From NCBI GenBank assembly GCA_002454815.1, contig DKJL01000005.1, positions 405-64,404 of the forward strand: a DNA stretch of 64,000 bases. Reading direction: 5' to 3'. The notes under the pieces were generated by a model. That model saw only the letters and a program-made list of their open reading frames with translations. It did no database searches and was not told where the DNA came from. Of this stretch, positions 25,725 through 33,041 are shown in pieces. The stretch comes from Flavobacteriales bacterium UBA6693. GTDB taxonomy: Bacteria; Bacteroidota; Bacteroidia; Flavobacteriales; Weeksellaceae. A program made the translations under genes and the position numbers. Positions within the stretch are counted from its first letter, which is position 1. Each line of letters starts with the position of its first letter.

Positions 25725-27233
25725 ATGGCAAACCAACTTAAAGGAAAAATTTCTCAAATTATCGGTCCGGTAATCGACGTACTTTTCACTGATGTGGAAG
25801 AACTTCCGAATATTTACGATGCTCTGGAAATCACAAAGCAAGACGGAACGAAAGTCGTGCTGGAGGTAGAGCAGCACATCGGCGAGGACTCAGTACGTTG
25901 TATCGCGATGGATGCTACCGACGGTCTGCAGAGAGGTCAGGAAGTAATTTCGCAGGGAAGACAGATTACGATGCCTACGGGCGAAGGTGTATACGGTAGA
26001 TTGTTTAATGTTGTAGGAGACGCCATTGACGGTATTTCCCAGGTTTCCAAGGAATCCGGCCTTCCTATTCACCGCGAAGCTCCGAAATTCGACCAGCTTT
26101 CTACATCTGCAGAAGTTCTTTTTACCGGGATTAAAGTAATCGATTTAGTAGAGCCTTATGCAAAAGGTGGTAAAATTGGTTTGTTCGGTGGTGCGGGTGT
26201 TGGTAAAACGGTACTGATCCAGGAGCTTATCAATAATATTGCTAAAGGCCACGGTGGTCTTTCTGTTTTCGCCGGTGTTGGCGAAAGAACCAGAGAAGGA
26301 AATGACCTTTTGAGAGAGATGCTGGAGTCCGGCATTATTAAATATGGTGATGAATTTATGGAATCCATGGAAAACGGCGGTTGGGATCTTTCCAAAGTCG
26401 ACATGGAAGAAATGAAAGATTCCAAATGTACTTTCGTTTTCGGCCAAATGAACGAGCCGCCGGGAGCAAGAGCGCGTGTTGCACTTTCCGGGTTGACGAT
26501 TGCAGAATATTTCCGCGATGGTGACGGGCAAGGGCAGGGAAGAGACGTATTGTTCTTCGTTGATAACATTTTCCGCTTTACGCAAGCCGGTTCCGAGGTA
26601 TCCGCACTTCTAGGCCGTATGCCTTCTGCAGTAGGTTACCAGCCAACATTAGCCTCAGAAATGGGTGCGATGCAGGAAAGAATTACCTCCACGAAAAACG
26701 GTTCGATTACCTCCGTACAGGCCATCTACGTTCCTGCGGATGACCTTACCGACCCGGCGCCGGCCACAACATTTGCCCACCTGGATGCTACAACGGTACT
26801 GGACAGAAAAATTGCGTCCCTCGGTATTTACCCGGCAGTAGATCCTCTGGCGTCAACGTCAAGAATCCTGACTCCGGAAATCCTTGGAGACGAGCATTAT
26901 GATTGTGCACAACGCGTGAAGGAAATTCTTCAAAAGTATAAAGCACTTCAGGATATCATCGCCATCCTTGGTATGGAAGAACTTTCTGAAGATGATAAAC
27001 TCGCTGTATACCGCGCCAGAAAAGTACAGCGATTCCTTTCTCAGCCTTTCCACGTAGCGGAACAGTTTACAGGTCTGAAAGGAGCTTTGGTAGACATTAA
27101 AGATACCATCAAAGGATTTAACATGATCATCGACGGTGAGTTAGATCATTTACCTGAAGCAGCATTTAACCTGAAAGGAACCATCGAAGAAGCGATTGCC
27201 GCGGGTGAAAAAATGTTGGCCGAGAACGTGTAA
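25725..27233 (+). CDS. atpD: ATP synthase F1 subunit beta
   Basis: A 502-residue catalytic subunit of F1. The Walker A loop is GGAGVGKTVLIQELINN, followed by the catalytic GVGERTREGNDL, the Walker B segment VLFFVDNIFRF and the DELSEED-like EELSEDDKL. The frame is open 17 codons further upstream, but the ATG at 25725 starts the conserved MANQLKGKISQIIGPVIDV and lies downstream of the promoter. As in other Bacteroidota, atpD and atpC form a separate unit apart from the other ATP-synthase genes. Confidence 0.98.
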   Translation: MANQLKGKISQIIGPVIDVLFTDVEELPNIYDALEITKQDGTKVVLEVEQHIGEDSVRCIAMDATDGLQRGQEVISQGRQITMPTGEGVYGRLFNVVGDAIDGISQVSKESGLPIHREAPKFDQLSTSAEVLFTGIKVIDLVEPYAKGGKIGLFGGAGVGKTVLIQELINNIAKGHGGLSVFAGVGERTREGNDLLREMLESGIIKYGDEFMESMENGGWDLSKVDMEEMKDSKCTFVFGQMNEPPGARARVALSGLTIAEYFRDGDGQGQGRDVLFFVDNIFRFTQAGSEVSALLGRMPSAVGYQPTLASEMGAMQERITSTKNGSITSVQAIYVPADDLTDPAPATTFAHLDATTVLDRKIASLGIYPAVDPLASTSRILTPEILGDEHYDCAQRVKEILQKYKALQDIIAILGMEELSEDDKLAVYRARKVQRFLSQPFHVAEQFTGLKGALVDIKDTIKGFNMIIDGELDHLPEAAFNLKGTIEEAIAAGEKMLAENV

Positions 27234-27248
27234 TCAATTTTAAATGTT

Positions 27249-27307
27249 AAATTTTAGATTTTAGATTGCAATGTCATTTAAAATTTAAAATCTATAATCT
27301 ATAATTT
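27249..27307 (+). repeat. Imperfect inverted repeat between atpD and atpC
   Basis: Two 19-nt arms (27249-27267 and 27289-27307) built of TTTAGATT-like words pair with two mismatches. The right arm ends 6 nt before the atpC start codon, so the hairpin would cover the ribosome-entry region of atpC. Confidence 0.6.
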
Positions 27308-27313
27308 TAAAGA

Positions 27314-27595
27314 ATGAATATTAAAATTTTAACTCCCGAGTTTGTAGTGTTCGATGGCGAGGTAAGTTCTGTACTACTTCCCGGAAAAGGTGGCGAATTT
27401 CATATCATGAAAGATCACGCCGCGGTGGTTTCCTCGCTCAACGCCGGACGCATCAAGTTGTACACCAATGAAATTCAGGAGCAATACAGCATGCATTTTA
27501 CACGCGAGAACGAGAAAGACAGTGTTTTCTCTTTCCCGATGAAAAGTGGTGTGATTGAATTCAGCAATAACAAAGGGATTATTCTCGCAGAATAA
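27314..27595 (+). CDS. atpC: ATP synthase F1 subunit epsilon, short form
   Basis: A 93-residue epsilon subunit consisting only of the N-terminal beta-sandwich (MNIKILTPEFVVFDGEVSSVLLPGKGGEFHIMKDHAAVVSSLNAGRI, given here as its key region from residue 1 to about 47 only in part: ILTPEFVVFDGEVSSVLLP and GEFHIMKDHAAVVSSL). The C-terminal helical hairpin found in the roughly 135-residue E. coli protein, which inhibits ATP hydrolysis, is missing. Short epsilon subunits are known in this phylum. It follows atpD after 80 bp containing an inverted repeat, and a strong terminator follows. Confidence 0.93.
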   Translation: MNIKILTPEFVVFDGEVSSVLLPGKGGEFHIMKDHAAVVSSLNAGRIKLYTNEIQEQYSMHFTRENEKDSVFSFPMKSGVIEFSNNKGIILAE

Positions 27596-27614
27596 AACGC
27601 ATCTTATTATACTT

Positions 27615-27649
27615 AAATCCCGCGCTCAAATATTGGACGCGGGATTTTT
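27615..27649 (+). terminator. Terminator of atpD-atpC
   Basis: A 10-bp stem (AAATCCCGCG / CGCGGGATTT) with a 13-nt loop and a T run. Confidence 0.87.
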
Positions 27650-27694
27650 GCTTTTATATAACTGACCGTTTTACATCTAATTCCGGTTACAAAA

Positions 27695-28561
27695 TCATCG
27701 GGTCAAGGTGAGAATAAAAGCGGCGACAATACCGACAGCGATCCCAGTCTGTTGTAATCGATTGAGACTTTCCTTGTGATAAAGTTTGGAAATTGCCAAG
27801 CCAATCAAAGGTTCGATGAGTCCAATTATGGCAAAAAGAATGATGCTGATGTTTGCCAAAGCAAAATTCAGACAAAAAGTACCTAAAGCTCCGAGTAGTA
27901 CCAGCAGTGCGATCTCATATTTAGTTTGGCGCGTCATCAGTTTGATTTCAACCTTCGCCGGTTTCCAAAGTAAAAGAAAACCGCTCATCAGGCATACCGT
28001 TAGCTCCAGAATTGCGCAGAAAAGCAGCGGTCCCATCATTTGGATAAAGGGAACGTATAAGTAGGACGTCGCCCAAAAAACCTTGCAGAGAATCGTGTAC
28101 AATAAACCTTTAGAAAGCACAACCGAGTTGTTCCTGCCGGCAATCTCAATCAATGAAACGGCAATCAAAACGGCAAGACACAAGAAAACCGTCAGCACCG
28201 AAAGTTCTTCGTCGTAGATGAAATACCCGACGGCGACGCCGATTACCAGTCCTATTTTACCGAAGCCGAGCGTATTCGAAACCTTGGTGTGTTTCATCGC
28301 TTTCAGGTAAAAGAAAAGTCCGAAATAGTTTATCGCGCAGATTCCGAAAGTTTTTAGCAAATCGAGCGAAGAAAATACCGGCGCCGGAATCGCATTTGCC
28401 GAACGCAAAATGAAATGAGCAGCCCCGAAAATGATCATGCACAGAAAGCTTCTTAACATAATTAACGGCAACGTACCAAGGCGCTCCTGCGGGTTTTTCC
28501 AGAGCACGTTAGTGGTGCCGTACGAGACATGGCCGAGAATAGTGAGAAAAATGCCGACCAT
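27695..28561 (-). CDS. EamA/DMT-superfamily transporter
   Basis: A 288-residue membrane protein with about ten hydrophobic helices in two repeats of five, the drug/metabolite transporter fold. The second EamA repeat contains LLVLLGALGTFCLNFALANISIILFAIIGLIEPLIG. The substrate is unknown; family members export amino acids, sugars or metabolites. Its start codon overlaps the stop of the upstream HTH gene (TGATG), so the two are translationally coupled. Confidence 0.85.
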   Translation of the reverse strand: MVGIFLTILGHVSYGTTNVLWKNPQERLGTLPLIMLRSFLCMIIFGAAHFILRSANAIPAPVFSSLDLLKTFGICAINYFGLFFYLKAMKHTKVSNTLGFGKIGLVIGVAVGYFIYDEELSVLTVFLCLAVLIAVSLIEIAGRNNSVVLSKGLLYTILCKVFWATSYLYVPFIQMMGPLLFCAILELTVCLMSGFLLLWKPAKVEIKLMTRQTKYEIALLVLLGALGTFCLNFALANISIILFAIIGLIEPLIGLAISKLYHKESLNRLQQTGIAVGIVAAFILTLTR

Positions 28562-29742
28562 CAGATTTTCTTAAAGTATTGGAAGTTCATATAGTCAGCC
28601 AACATAGTGAAGCGCTGTTGAAAATGCTGACGTTCCGGATACAGTATTTTCGCTAAGTGCAAATAGTTCAGTTCAAAATACACTTTGCTGTCGAAGGAAA
28701 ACATGCCGCTGACGTTCAGGTGGTCGGTTAACACATCAAAAATCTTCATTGCCTCATCTTTTCGGTCCAGATGGTGCAAGGTGATGGCGAGGTTGACTCT
28801 GTATAAGAAAATATTCGCTTTGTGGGCTGGGTTTTTCGTCTCAAATACCTGTATCTGCCGGTCGGGGATCCGGTCGCCCAGACACAAATCGGCAGTTTCA
28901 CAATCATTGAGCACATTGAGAATATTGGAGACGAAAGTGCGATAAATAAAACGGTCCGTAAATGTGGTTTTGTCCGCGTGCTGCATCGTAATTTCGCGCA
29001 GCAGTTCGGAAGGAATCTCTCTCGTACCGTTTTGCAGCTTATGATGTATGCATCTTGCCACCGTATATCTGGCCTCGGGGAAAGCGTGAAAGGTTTGGTT
29101 TTGTAAGCGCATCTTCCGCACCGCTTTTTCAAGTTGAGCCAGCAACATAGCTGATTCTTCCACGCTTAGATTTTCCGATATAAATTTGCCAAAGTAAATA
29201 AAAGCCTGCATGGATACTTTGATGTGTGCTTTGGTCGTAATTTTCACAAAAGCAGCAAGCGCATCCTGGTAATTCCTTTGTGCGATATTTCCGTACGATG
29301 GGTGCCACGCCAGAACGTACTCCAACGCTTCCTCATTATCCATAAACCGTTTCATGAACTCTTTGAGATTATCCGGATCCGAAATGATTTTTTCGGCAAA
29401 GTAATAATTGGCTTTCTGAAAACGATTTTCGCTCACGGTTGGCGGTTGGCCTTTTATCATTCCGTAATAAATATCGAGCAGGTTGAAATCCAGCGTGTAT
29501 TTTTCGCGGCCCTGGCTGTCGCAGAAATCATTGTAATCCTTGTATCCTAATCTTTTAGAAATCAGGCTGAGTGTGGAGGGTCGCAACGTCGTACCATCAT
29601 TCAGTTTGCCCAAAAAGCGGCGCATGGAATTCTTTGAGATTCCTATGTTTTTTCCCAGATCTTCCAGGCCTTTGGTCGTCGCAACATTGCTGAAGTAAAT
29701 TTTTTCGAACTCACGCCGCAATTCGTTTATCATATCGTACAA
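28561..29742 (-). CDS. Hypothetical protein with N-terminal HTH-like region and helical-repeat body
   Basis: A 393-residue protein of no recognised family. Residues 20-75 (LEDLGKNIGISKNSMRRFL, then LRPSTLSLISKRLGYKDYNDF) look like a lambda-repressor-type helix-turn-helix. The remaining 300 residues are mostly alpha-helical and may form TPR-like repeats (residues about 150-390), as in quorum or stress sensors. It overlaps the EamA gene downstream by one base and could be its regulator. That role is inferred from position only. A near-consensus promoter (TTG-N22-TATCTTTA, 29753-29785, minus strand) lies just upstream. Confidence 0.68.
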   Translation of the reverse strand: MYDMINELRREFEKIYFSNVATTKGLEDLGKNIGISKNSMRRFLGKLNDGTTLRPSTLSLISKRLGYKDYNDFCDSQGREKYTLDFNLLDIYYGMIKGQPPTVSENRFQKANYYFAEKIISDPDNLKEFMKRFMDNEEALEYVLAWHPSYGNIAQRNYQDALAAFVKITTKAHIKVSMQAFIYFGKFISENLSVEESAMLLAQLEKAVRKMRLQNQTFHAFPEARYTVARCIHHKLQNGTREIPSELLREITMQHADKTTFTDRFIYRTFVSNILNVLNDCETADLCLGDRIPDRQIQVFETKNPAHKANIFLYRVNLAITLHHLDRKDEAMKIFDVLTDHLNVSGMFSFDSKVYFELNYLHLAKILYPERQHFQQRFTMLADYMNFQYFKKI

Positions 29743-29807
29743 TAATAAGGTTTAAAGATAAGAGGAATTGGGCAAACTTGGGCAACAGGTGTTAATTGTT
29801 CTGTCTT

Positions 29808-29815
29808 TATCTTTG
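29808..29815 (+). promoter_or_regulatory. -7 box of a possible small RNA gene
   Basis: TATCTTTG matches TAnnTTTG on the plus strand, between two minus-strand genes. It lies about 40 nt before a plus-oriented terminator. No TTG occurs at the standard -33 distance. Confidence 0.38.
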
Positions 29816-29820
29816 TCAGA

Positions 29821-29896
29821 GAATAAATCCTAAAAAACACATCATTATATAACCGGAAATCCGCAGCCAGTTTTTACTGAGTCGCGGATTTTTTTT
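29821..29896 (+). ncRNA. Candidate small RNA ending in an intrinsic terminator
   Basis: From the predicted start after the -7 box, a transcript of about 75 nt would be A-rich and end in a hairpin (AAATCCGC 29857-29864 / GCGGATTT 29884-29891, with an inner CAGT/ACTG stem and TTTT loop) followed by eight T. The T run is on the plus strand, yet no plus-strand gene lies upstream since atpC, which has its own terminator. The alternative is that the hairpin serves the minus-strand GreA-like gene, but there it is not followed by T. Confidence 0.4.
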
Positions 29897-29926
29897 AAAA
29901 TTTATAAGATTTAAGTACTTTCTTTT

Positions 29927-30337
29927 TTACAAATCAAAATCGCCCGCCGCTTCGGGTTGATACACAATTTCGTCAATCACGATTTTGGTCATTCCTGAGG
30001 GAATCAGCCAGTCGATCTCGTCGCCAACGCGATAGCCTATCAGTGCCGCCGCCACTGATGAAAAAATAGATATTTTCTTTTCCTTAATATTAGCTTCCGA
30101 CGGATAGACGAGTTGAAACTGCATCGTTGTTTTATTATTCTGAAAATGAATTTTCACAATCGAGTTCATCGTCACAACATCCTTTTCAACTTCCGCAGGA
30201 TCAACTATTTTAGCTGCTTTTAATTCGGCCAGCAGATTTTCTGCTTCTTCTTTTTTGATGGTATTGCGCGCTTTTGCATCCGTTATCGAACGGTGAATGC
30301 GGTTGAAATCCTGTTTGGTAATAATGACCTGTTTCAT
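29927..30337 (-). CDS. GreA/GreB-family (Rnk-like) transcription factor
   Basis: A 136-residue protein. A short helical N-terminus (about residues 1-50) precedes a GreA/GreB C-terminal domain (about 50-130) with VTMNSIVKIHF, FQLVYPSEANIKEKKISIFSSVAAALIGYRVGDEIDWLIPSG given here only as its boundaries VTMNSIVK and GYRVGDEIDW. The short helical part resembles Rnk, which binds RNA polymerase without stimulating cleavage, more than the long coiled coil of GreA. It is flanked by terminators on both sides, so it is likely a single gene. Confidence 0.82.
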   Translation of the reverse strand: MKQVIITKQDFNRIHRSITDAKARNTIKKEEAENLLAELKAAKIVDPAEVEKDVVTMNSIVKIHFQNNKTTMQFQLVYPSEANIKEKKISIFSSVAAALIGYRVGDEIDWLIPSGMTKIVIDEIVYQPEAAGDFDL

Positions 30338-30354
30338 GATTGATTGCTTTTAAA

Positions 30355-30385
30355 AATAAAAAAACCGCCTGAAAAGCAGACGGTT
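30355..30385 (-). terminator. Terminator of capB
   Basis: An interrupted stem (AACCG+CTG / CAG+CGGTT, one mismatch) with a 5-nt loop, followed on the minus strand by seven T. Confidence 0.78.
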
Positions 30386-30408
30386 ATTATTCGGTTATAC
30401 AACTATAA

Positions 30409-31683
30409 TTATGCGTCTTTTAAATCTAAATTCTGTTCTTCCAAAAGTTTTTGTTCCTGTTCCTTATAGAATCCGGAAACCAGTTTTTCATGGATGGCTT
30501 CAAAAGCTGCCAGCGTTTCATTGATCTCGGCATCGGTGTGAGAAGCGGTCGGGATCAGGCGCAGAAGAATCATTCCTTTCGGAATTACCGGGTAAATGAC
30601 CACTGAGGTGAAAATGCCAAAATTCTCGCGCAAATCGCGGGAAAGCAGTGTGGCTTCGACCGTGGAACCCTGCATCATTACAGGCGTTACGCATGTATTG
30701 GTATTGCCAATATTAAAACCGCGTTCGGTAAGTCCGTTCTGAAGTTTGCGCACATTTTCCCATAATTTCTCTTTGATTTCGGGGCGCGAACGCAATAATT
30801 CAAGTCTTTTCAAACCACCGATTACCATGGGCATCGTGAGTGATTTTGCAAAAACCTGTGAGCGCAGATTGTATTTTAAAATTCCGATAATGTCTTTATC
30901 CGCTGCTATAAAAGCTCCGAATCCTGCCATGGATTTAGCGAAAGTGGAGAAATACACGTCGATCTGATCCTGGCAACCTTGCTCTTCGCCGGCACCGGCA
31001 CCGGTTTTCCCCAGCGTACCAAAACCATGAGCATCGTCCACCAAAAGACGGAACTGATATTTCGACTTCAATTCGCAAATTTCCTTGATTTTACCCTGCA
31101 TGCCGCGCATTCCGAAAACACCCTCGGTGATCACCAGAATGCCGCCGCCCTGTTCTGTGGCAACTTTCTCGGCACGCATCAGGTTTTTCTCTAAACTCGC
31201 AATATCATTGTGTTTGTAGGTGAAACTTTTTCCCATGTGCAAACGGACACCGTCCACGATACAGGCGTGCGAATCCGCGTCGTAAACGATAACGTCGTGA
31301 CGGCCGACTAAAGCGTCGATGGTAGAGACCATTCCCTGATAACCGAAATTCAATAGATAAGCGGCTTCTTTATCGACGAACTCTGCAAGTTCGCGCTCTA
31401 GCTGTTGGTGTTCTTCCGTTTCTCCGGACATGGCGCGTGCGCCCATTGGATAAAACATTCCGTATTTTGCAGCGGCTTTGGCATCAGTTTCCAAAACCTC
31501 CGGATGGTTACAAAGTCCCAGATAATCGTTTGCACTCCAAAAAACGACCTCGCGACCCTGGAATTTCATCCGCGGCCCAATAGGTCCTTCTAATTTTGGA
31601 AATACGAAATATCCTTCGGCATAATCGGCAAATTTGCCGAGTGGACCTGGATTTTCTCTAAGACGATCAAAAATATCTGTCAT
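30409..31683 (-). CDS. capB: Alpha-oxoamine synthase, probable cysteate C-fatty acyltransferase CapB
   Basis: A 424-residue PLP-dependent fold-type I enzyme of the family that includes serine palmitoyltransferase, KBL and BioF. It condenses an amino acid with an acyl-CoA. Visible residues are His139 (DADSHACI), Asp216/His219 (LLVDDAHGFGTLGKTGAG) and the PLP lysine Lys250 (STFAKSMAGFG). Family membership alone would also allow serine palmitoyltransferase. The neighbour encoding a cystathionine-synthase-like enzyme, 102 bp upstream in the same direction, matches the published CapA-CapB pair for the sulfonolipid capnine, where CapB joins cysteate to a branched fatty acyl-CoA. The specific role is inferred from that pairing. 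Confidence 0.72.
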   Translation of the reverse strand: MTDIFDRLRENPGPLGKFADYAEGYFVFPKLEGPIGPRMKFQGREVVFWSANDYLGLCNHPEVLETDAKAAAKYGMFYPMGARAMSGETEEHQQLERELAEFVDKEAAYLLNFGYQGMVSTIDALVGRHDVIVYDADSHACIVDGVRLHMGKSFTYKHNDIASLEKNLMRAEKVATEQGGGILVITEGVFGMRGMQGKIKEICELKSKYQFRLLVDDAHGFGTLGKTGAGAGEEQGCQDQIDVYFSTFAKSMAGFGAFIAADKDIIGILKYNLRSQVFAKSLTMPMVIGGLKRLELLRSRPEIKEKLWENVRKLQNGLTERGFNIGNTNTCVTPVMMQGSTVEATLLSRDLRENFGIFTSVVIYPVIPKGMILLRLIPTASHTDAEINETLAAFEAIHEKLVSGFYKEQEQKLLEEQNLDLKDA

Positions 31684-31706
31684 TATTTGTTAATTATATT
31701 ATAGAT

Positions 31707-31714
31707 CAAAGTTA
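31707..31714 (-). promoter_or_regulatory. -7 box for capB
   Basis: The minus strand reads TAACTTTG (TAnnTTTG), 23 nt before the capB ATG. The -33 element is not standard. Confidence 0.42.
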
Positions 31715-31728
31715 ACTTTTTTTAAACC

Positions 31729-31757
31729 AAAAAAGCCTTTTGCAAAGTACGAAAAGG
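31729..31757 (-). terminator. Terminator after capA
   Basis: A 6-bp stem (CCTTTT / AAAAGG) with a 10-nt loop and a T-rich tail on the minus strand. It may be leaky, so capA and capB could still share a transcript. Confidence 0.55.
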
Positions 31758-31785
31758 TTTCCTCTTTTTTTGTGTTTGGCAATTG

Positions 31786-32826
31786 TTACTCAATGCTCTG
31801 CGTATTGAAAGCAGTGTCGTAATCGCGCACAACATTGCTGTTGAAGCCTTGCTCGGCCATCCATTTGTCGCTGTAGACTTTTGTCATATAGCGCGAACCG
31901 TGGTCCGGAAAGATTGCCACTACCACATCATCTGCTGAAAAAGGATGCGAATCCGCATATTGTAACAAACCCTGAGTCACCGCGCCGGTGGTATAACCGC
32001 CCATTATCGCTTCTTTCAAGGCGATTTCGCGGGTTCGGTAGGCTGACATTTCATCATTAACGCGAACAAATTCGTCCACTTTATCGAAAAGTAGTGCGGA
32101 AGGAATTAAGTTTTTTCCCATGCCTTCGATCTGGTAGGGATGGATATCGTTTCTGTCTATTTCTCCCGTTTCATGGAAACCCTTCAAGATCGAGCCCGAA
32201 GCGTCTACCCCGATGATTTTAATATTTGGGTTTTGTTCTTTTAAATATTTAGCGGAGCCGGAAAGTGTGCCGCCGGTACCGGTGCAGGCAATGAGATGCG
32301 TGATTTTACCTTCCGTCTGTGCCCAAATTTCCGGGCCGGTCGTTTGGTAGTGCGCGTCAATATTTAATTCATTAAAATATTGGTTAATATAAATAGAGCC
32401 AGTTGTTTCTGCAGCAATCCGTTTTGCAACCTCATAATACGAGCGCGGATCGTCCGCCGGAACATTTGCCGGGCAGATATGCACCGTGGCGCCCAAAGTT
32501 TTAAGATACGCGATTTTTTCTTCTTTTGTCTTGTCGCTTACCGCCAGAATGCATTTGTATCCTTTGATAATGCAAACCATCGCGATCGAAAATCCCGTAT
32601 TGCCCGAAGTCGTTTCCACGACGGTAGAACCAGGTTTCAGCAATCCCTTACGCTCGGCAGCTTCGATAATGTGCAAGGCAATACGGTCCTTAGTGGAATG
32701 ACCAGGATTGTAAGACTCCAGCTTCGCGTACACTGTGGCCGCAATACCTTCCGTCACTTTATTTAGCTTTACCAAAGGGGTATTGCCGATGAGTCCCAGA
32801 ATATTATCGTGCACATTAATTTTCAT
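31786..32826 (-). CDS. capA: Cystathionine-beta-synthase-like PLP enzyme, probable cysteate synthase CapA
   Basis: A 346-residue fold-type II PLP enzyme without the C-terminal CBS-pair regulatory domain. It has NTPLVKLNKV, the PLP lysine Lys46 in NPGHSTKDRIAL, the substrate loop TTSGNTGFS (residues 72-80) and the phosphate loop GTGGTLSG. The end SRYMTKVYSDKWMAEQGF is CBS-like rather than CysK-like. In CysK/CBS the lysine motif is GGSVKDR; here it is GHSTKDR, changing residues beside the active site. Published CapA is closely related to cystathionine beta-synthase and makes cysteate from O-phosphoserine and sulfite. With the adjacent oxoamine synthase this is the preferred role; a true cysteine or cystathionine synthase is the alternative. 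Confidence 0.7.
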   Translation of the reverse strand: MKINVHDNILGLIGNTPLVKLNKVTEGIAATVYAKLESYNPGHSTKDRIALHIIEAAERKGLLKPGSTVVETTSGNTGFSIAMVCIIKGYKCILAVSDKTKEEKIAYLKTLGATVHICPANVPADDPRSYYEVAKRIAAETTGSIYINQYFNELNIDAHYQTTGPEIWAQTEGKITHLIACTGTGGTLSGSAKYLKEQNPNIKIIGVDASGSILKGFHETGEIDRNDIHPYQIEGMGKNLIPSALLFDKVDEFVRVNDEMSAYRTREIALKEAIMGGYTTGAVTQGLLQYADSHPFSADDVVVAIFPDHGSRYMTKVYSDKWMAEQGFNSNVVRDYDTAFNTQSIE

Positions 32827-32852
32827 TCGTATTTTCTCTATAAAACCGTGGG

Positions 32853-32883
32853 CAAAAATACTAAAAAATTAATTAGTTGGCAA
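32853..32883 (-). promoter_or_regulatory. Promoter of capA
   Basis: On the minus strand TTG (32881-32883), 20-nt spacer, TATTTTTG (32853-32860), 26 nt before the ATG. A full consensus match. Confidence 0.7.
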
Positions 32884-33041
32884 TTTGGACCCTTCTTCAC
32901 GAGCTTCTGAGGAACGCCGCAGCCTAATGATATAAGTCATAAATGAGGTGCGAACCCGACTGATTTGAAGTGTTTCTAATTTAATGAAAATTCCGTGATA
33001 CTAATAGAAAAACCTTATTTTCGCAAGATTGAAAATTTATT

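Noticed and set aside
28561..29742. Toxin-antitoxin or defence function for the HTH/helical-repeat protein
   Set aside because: No nuclease, kinase or toxin motif is visible, and the partner is an EamA transporter; a plain regulatory role is more economical.
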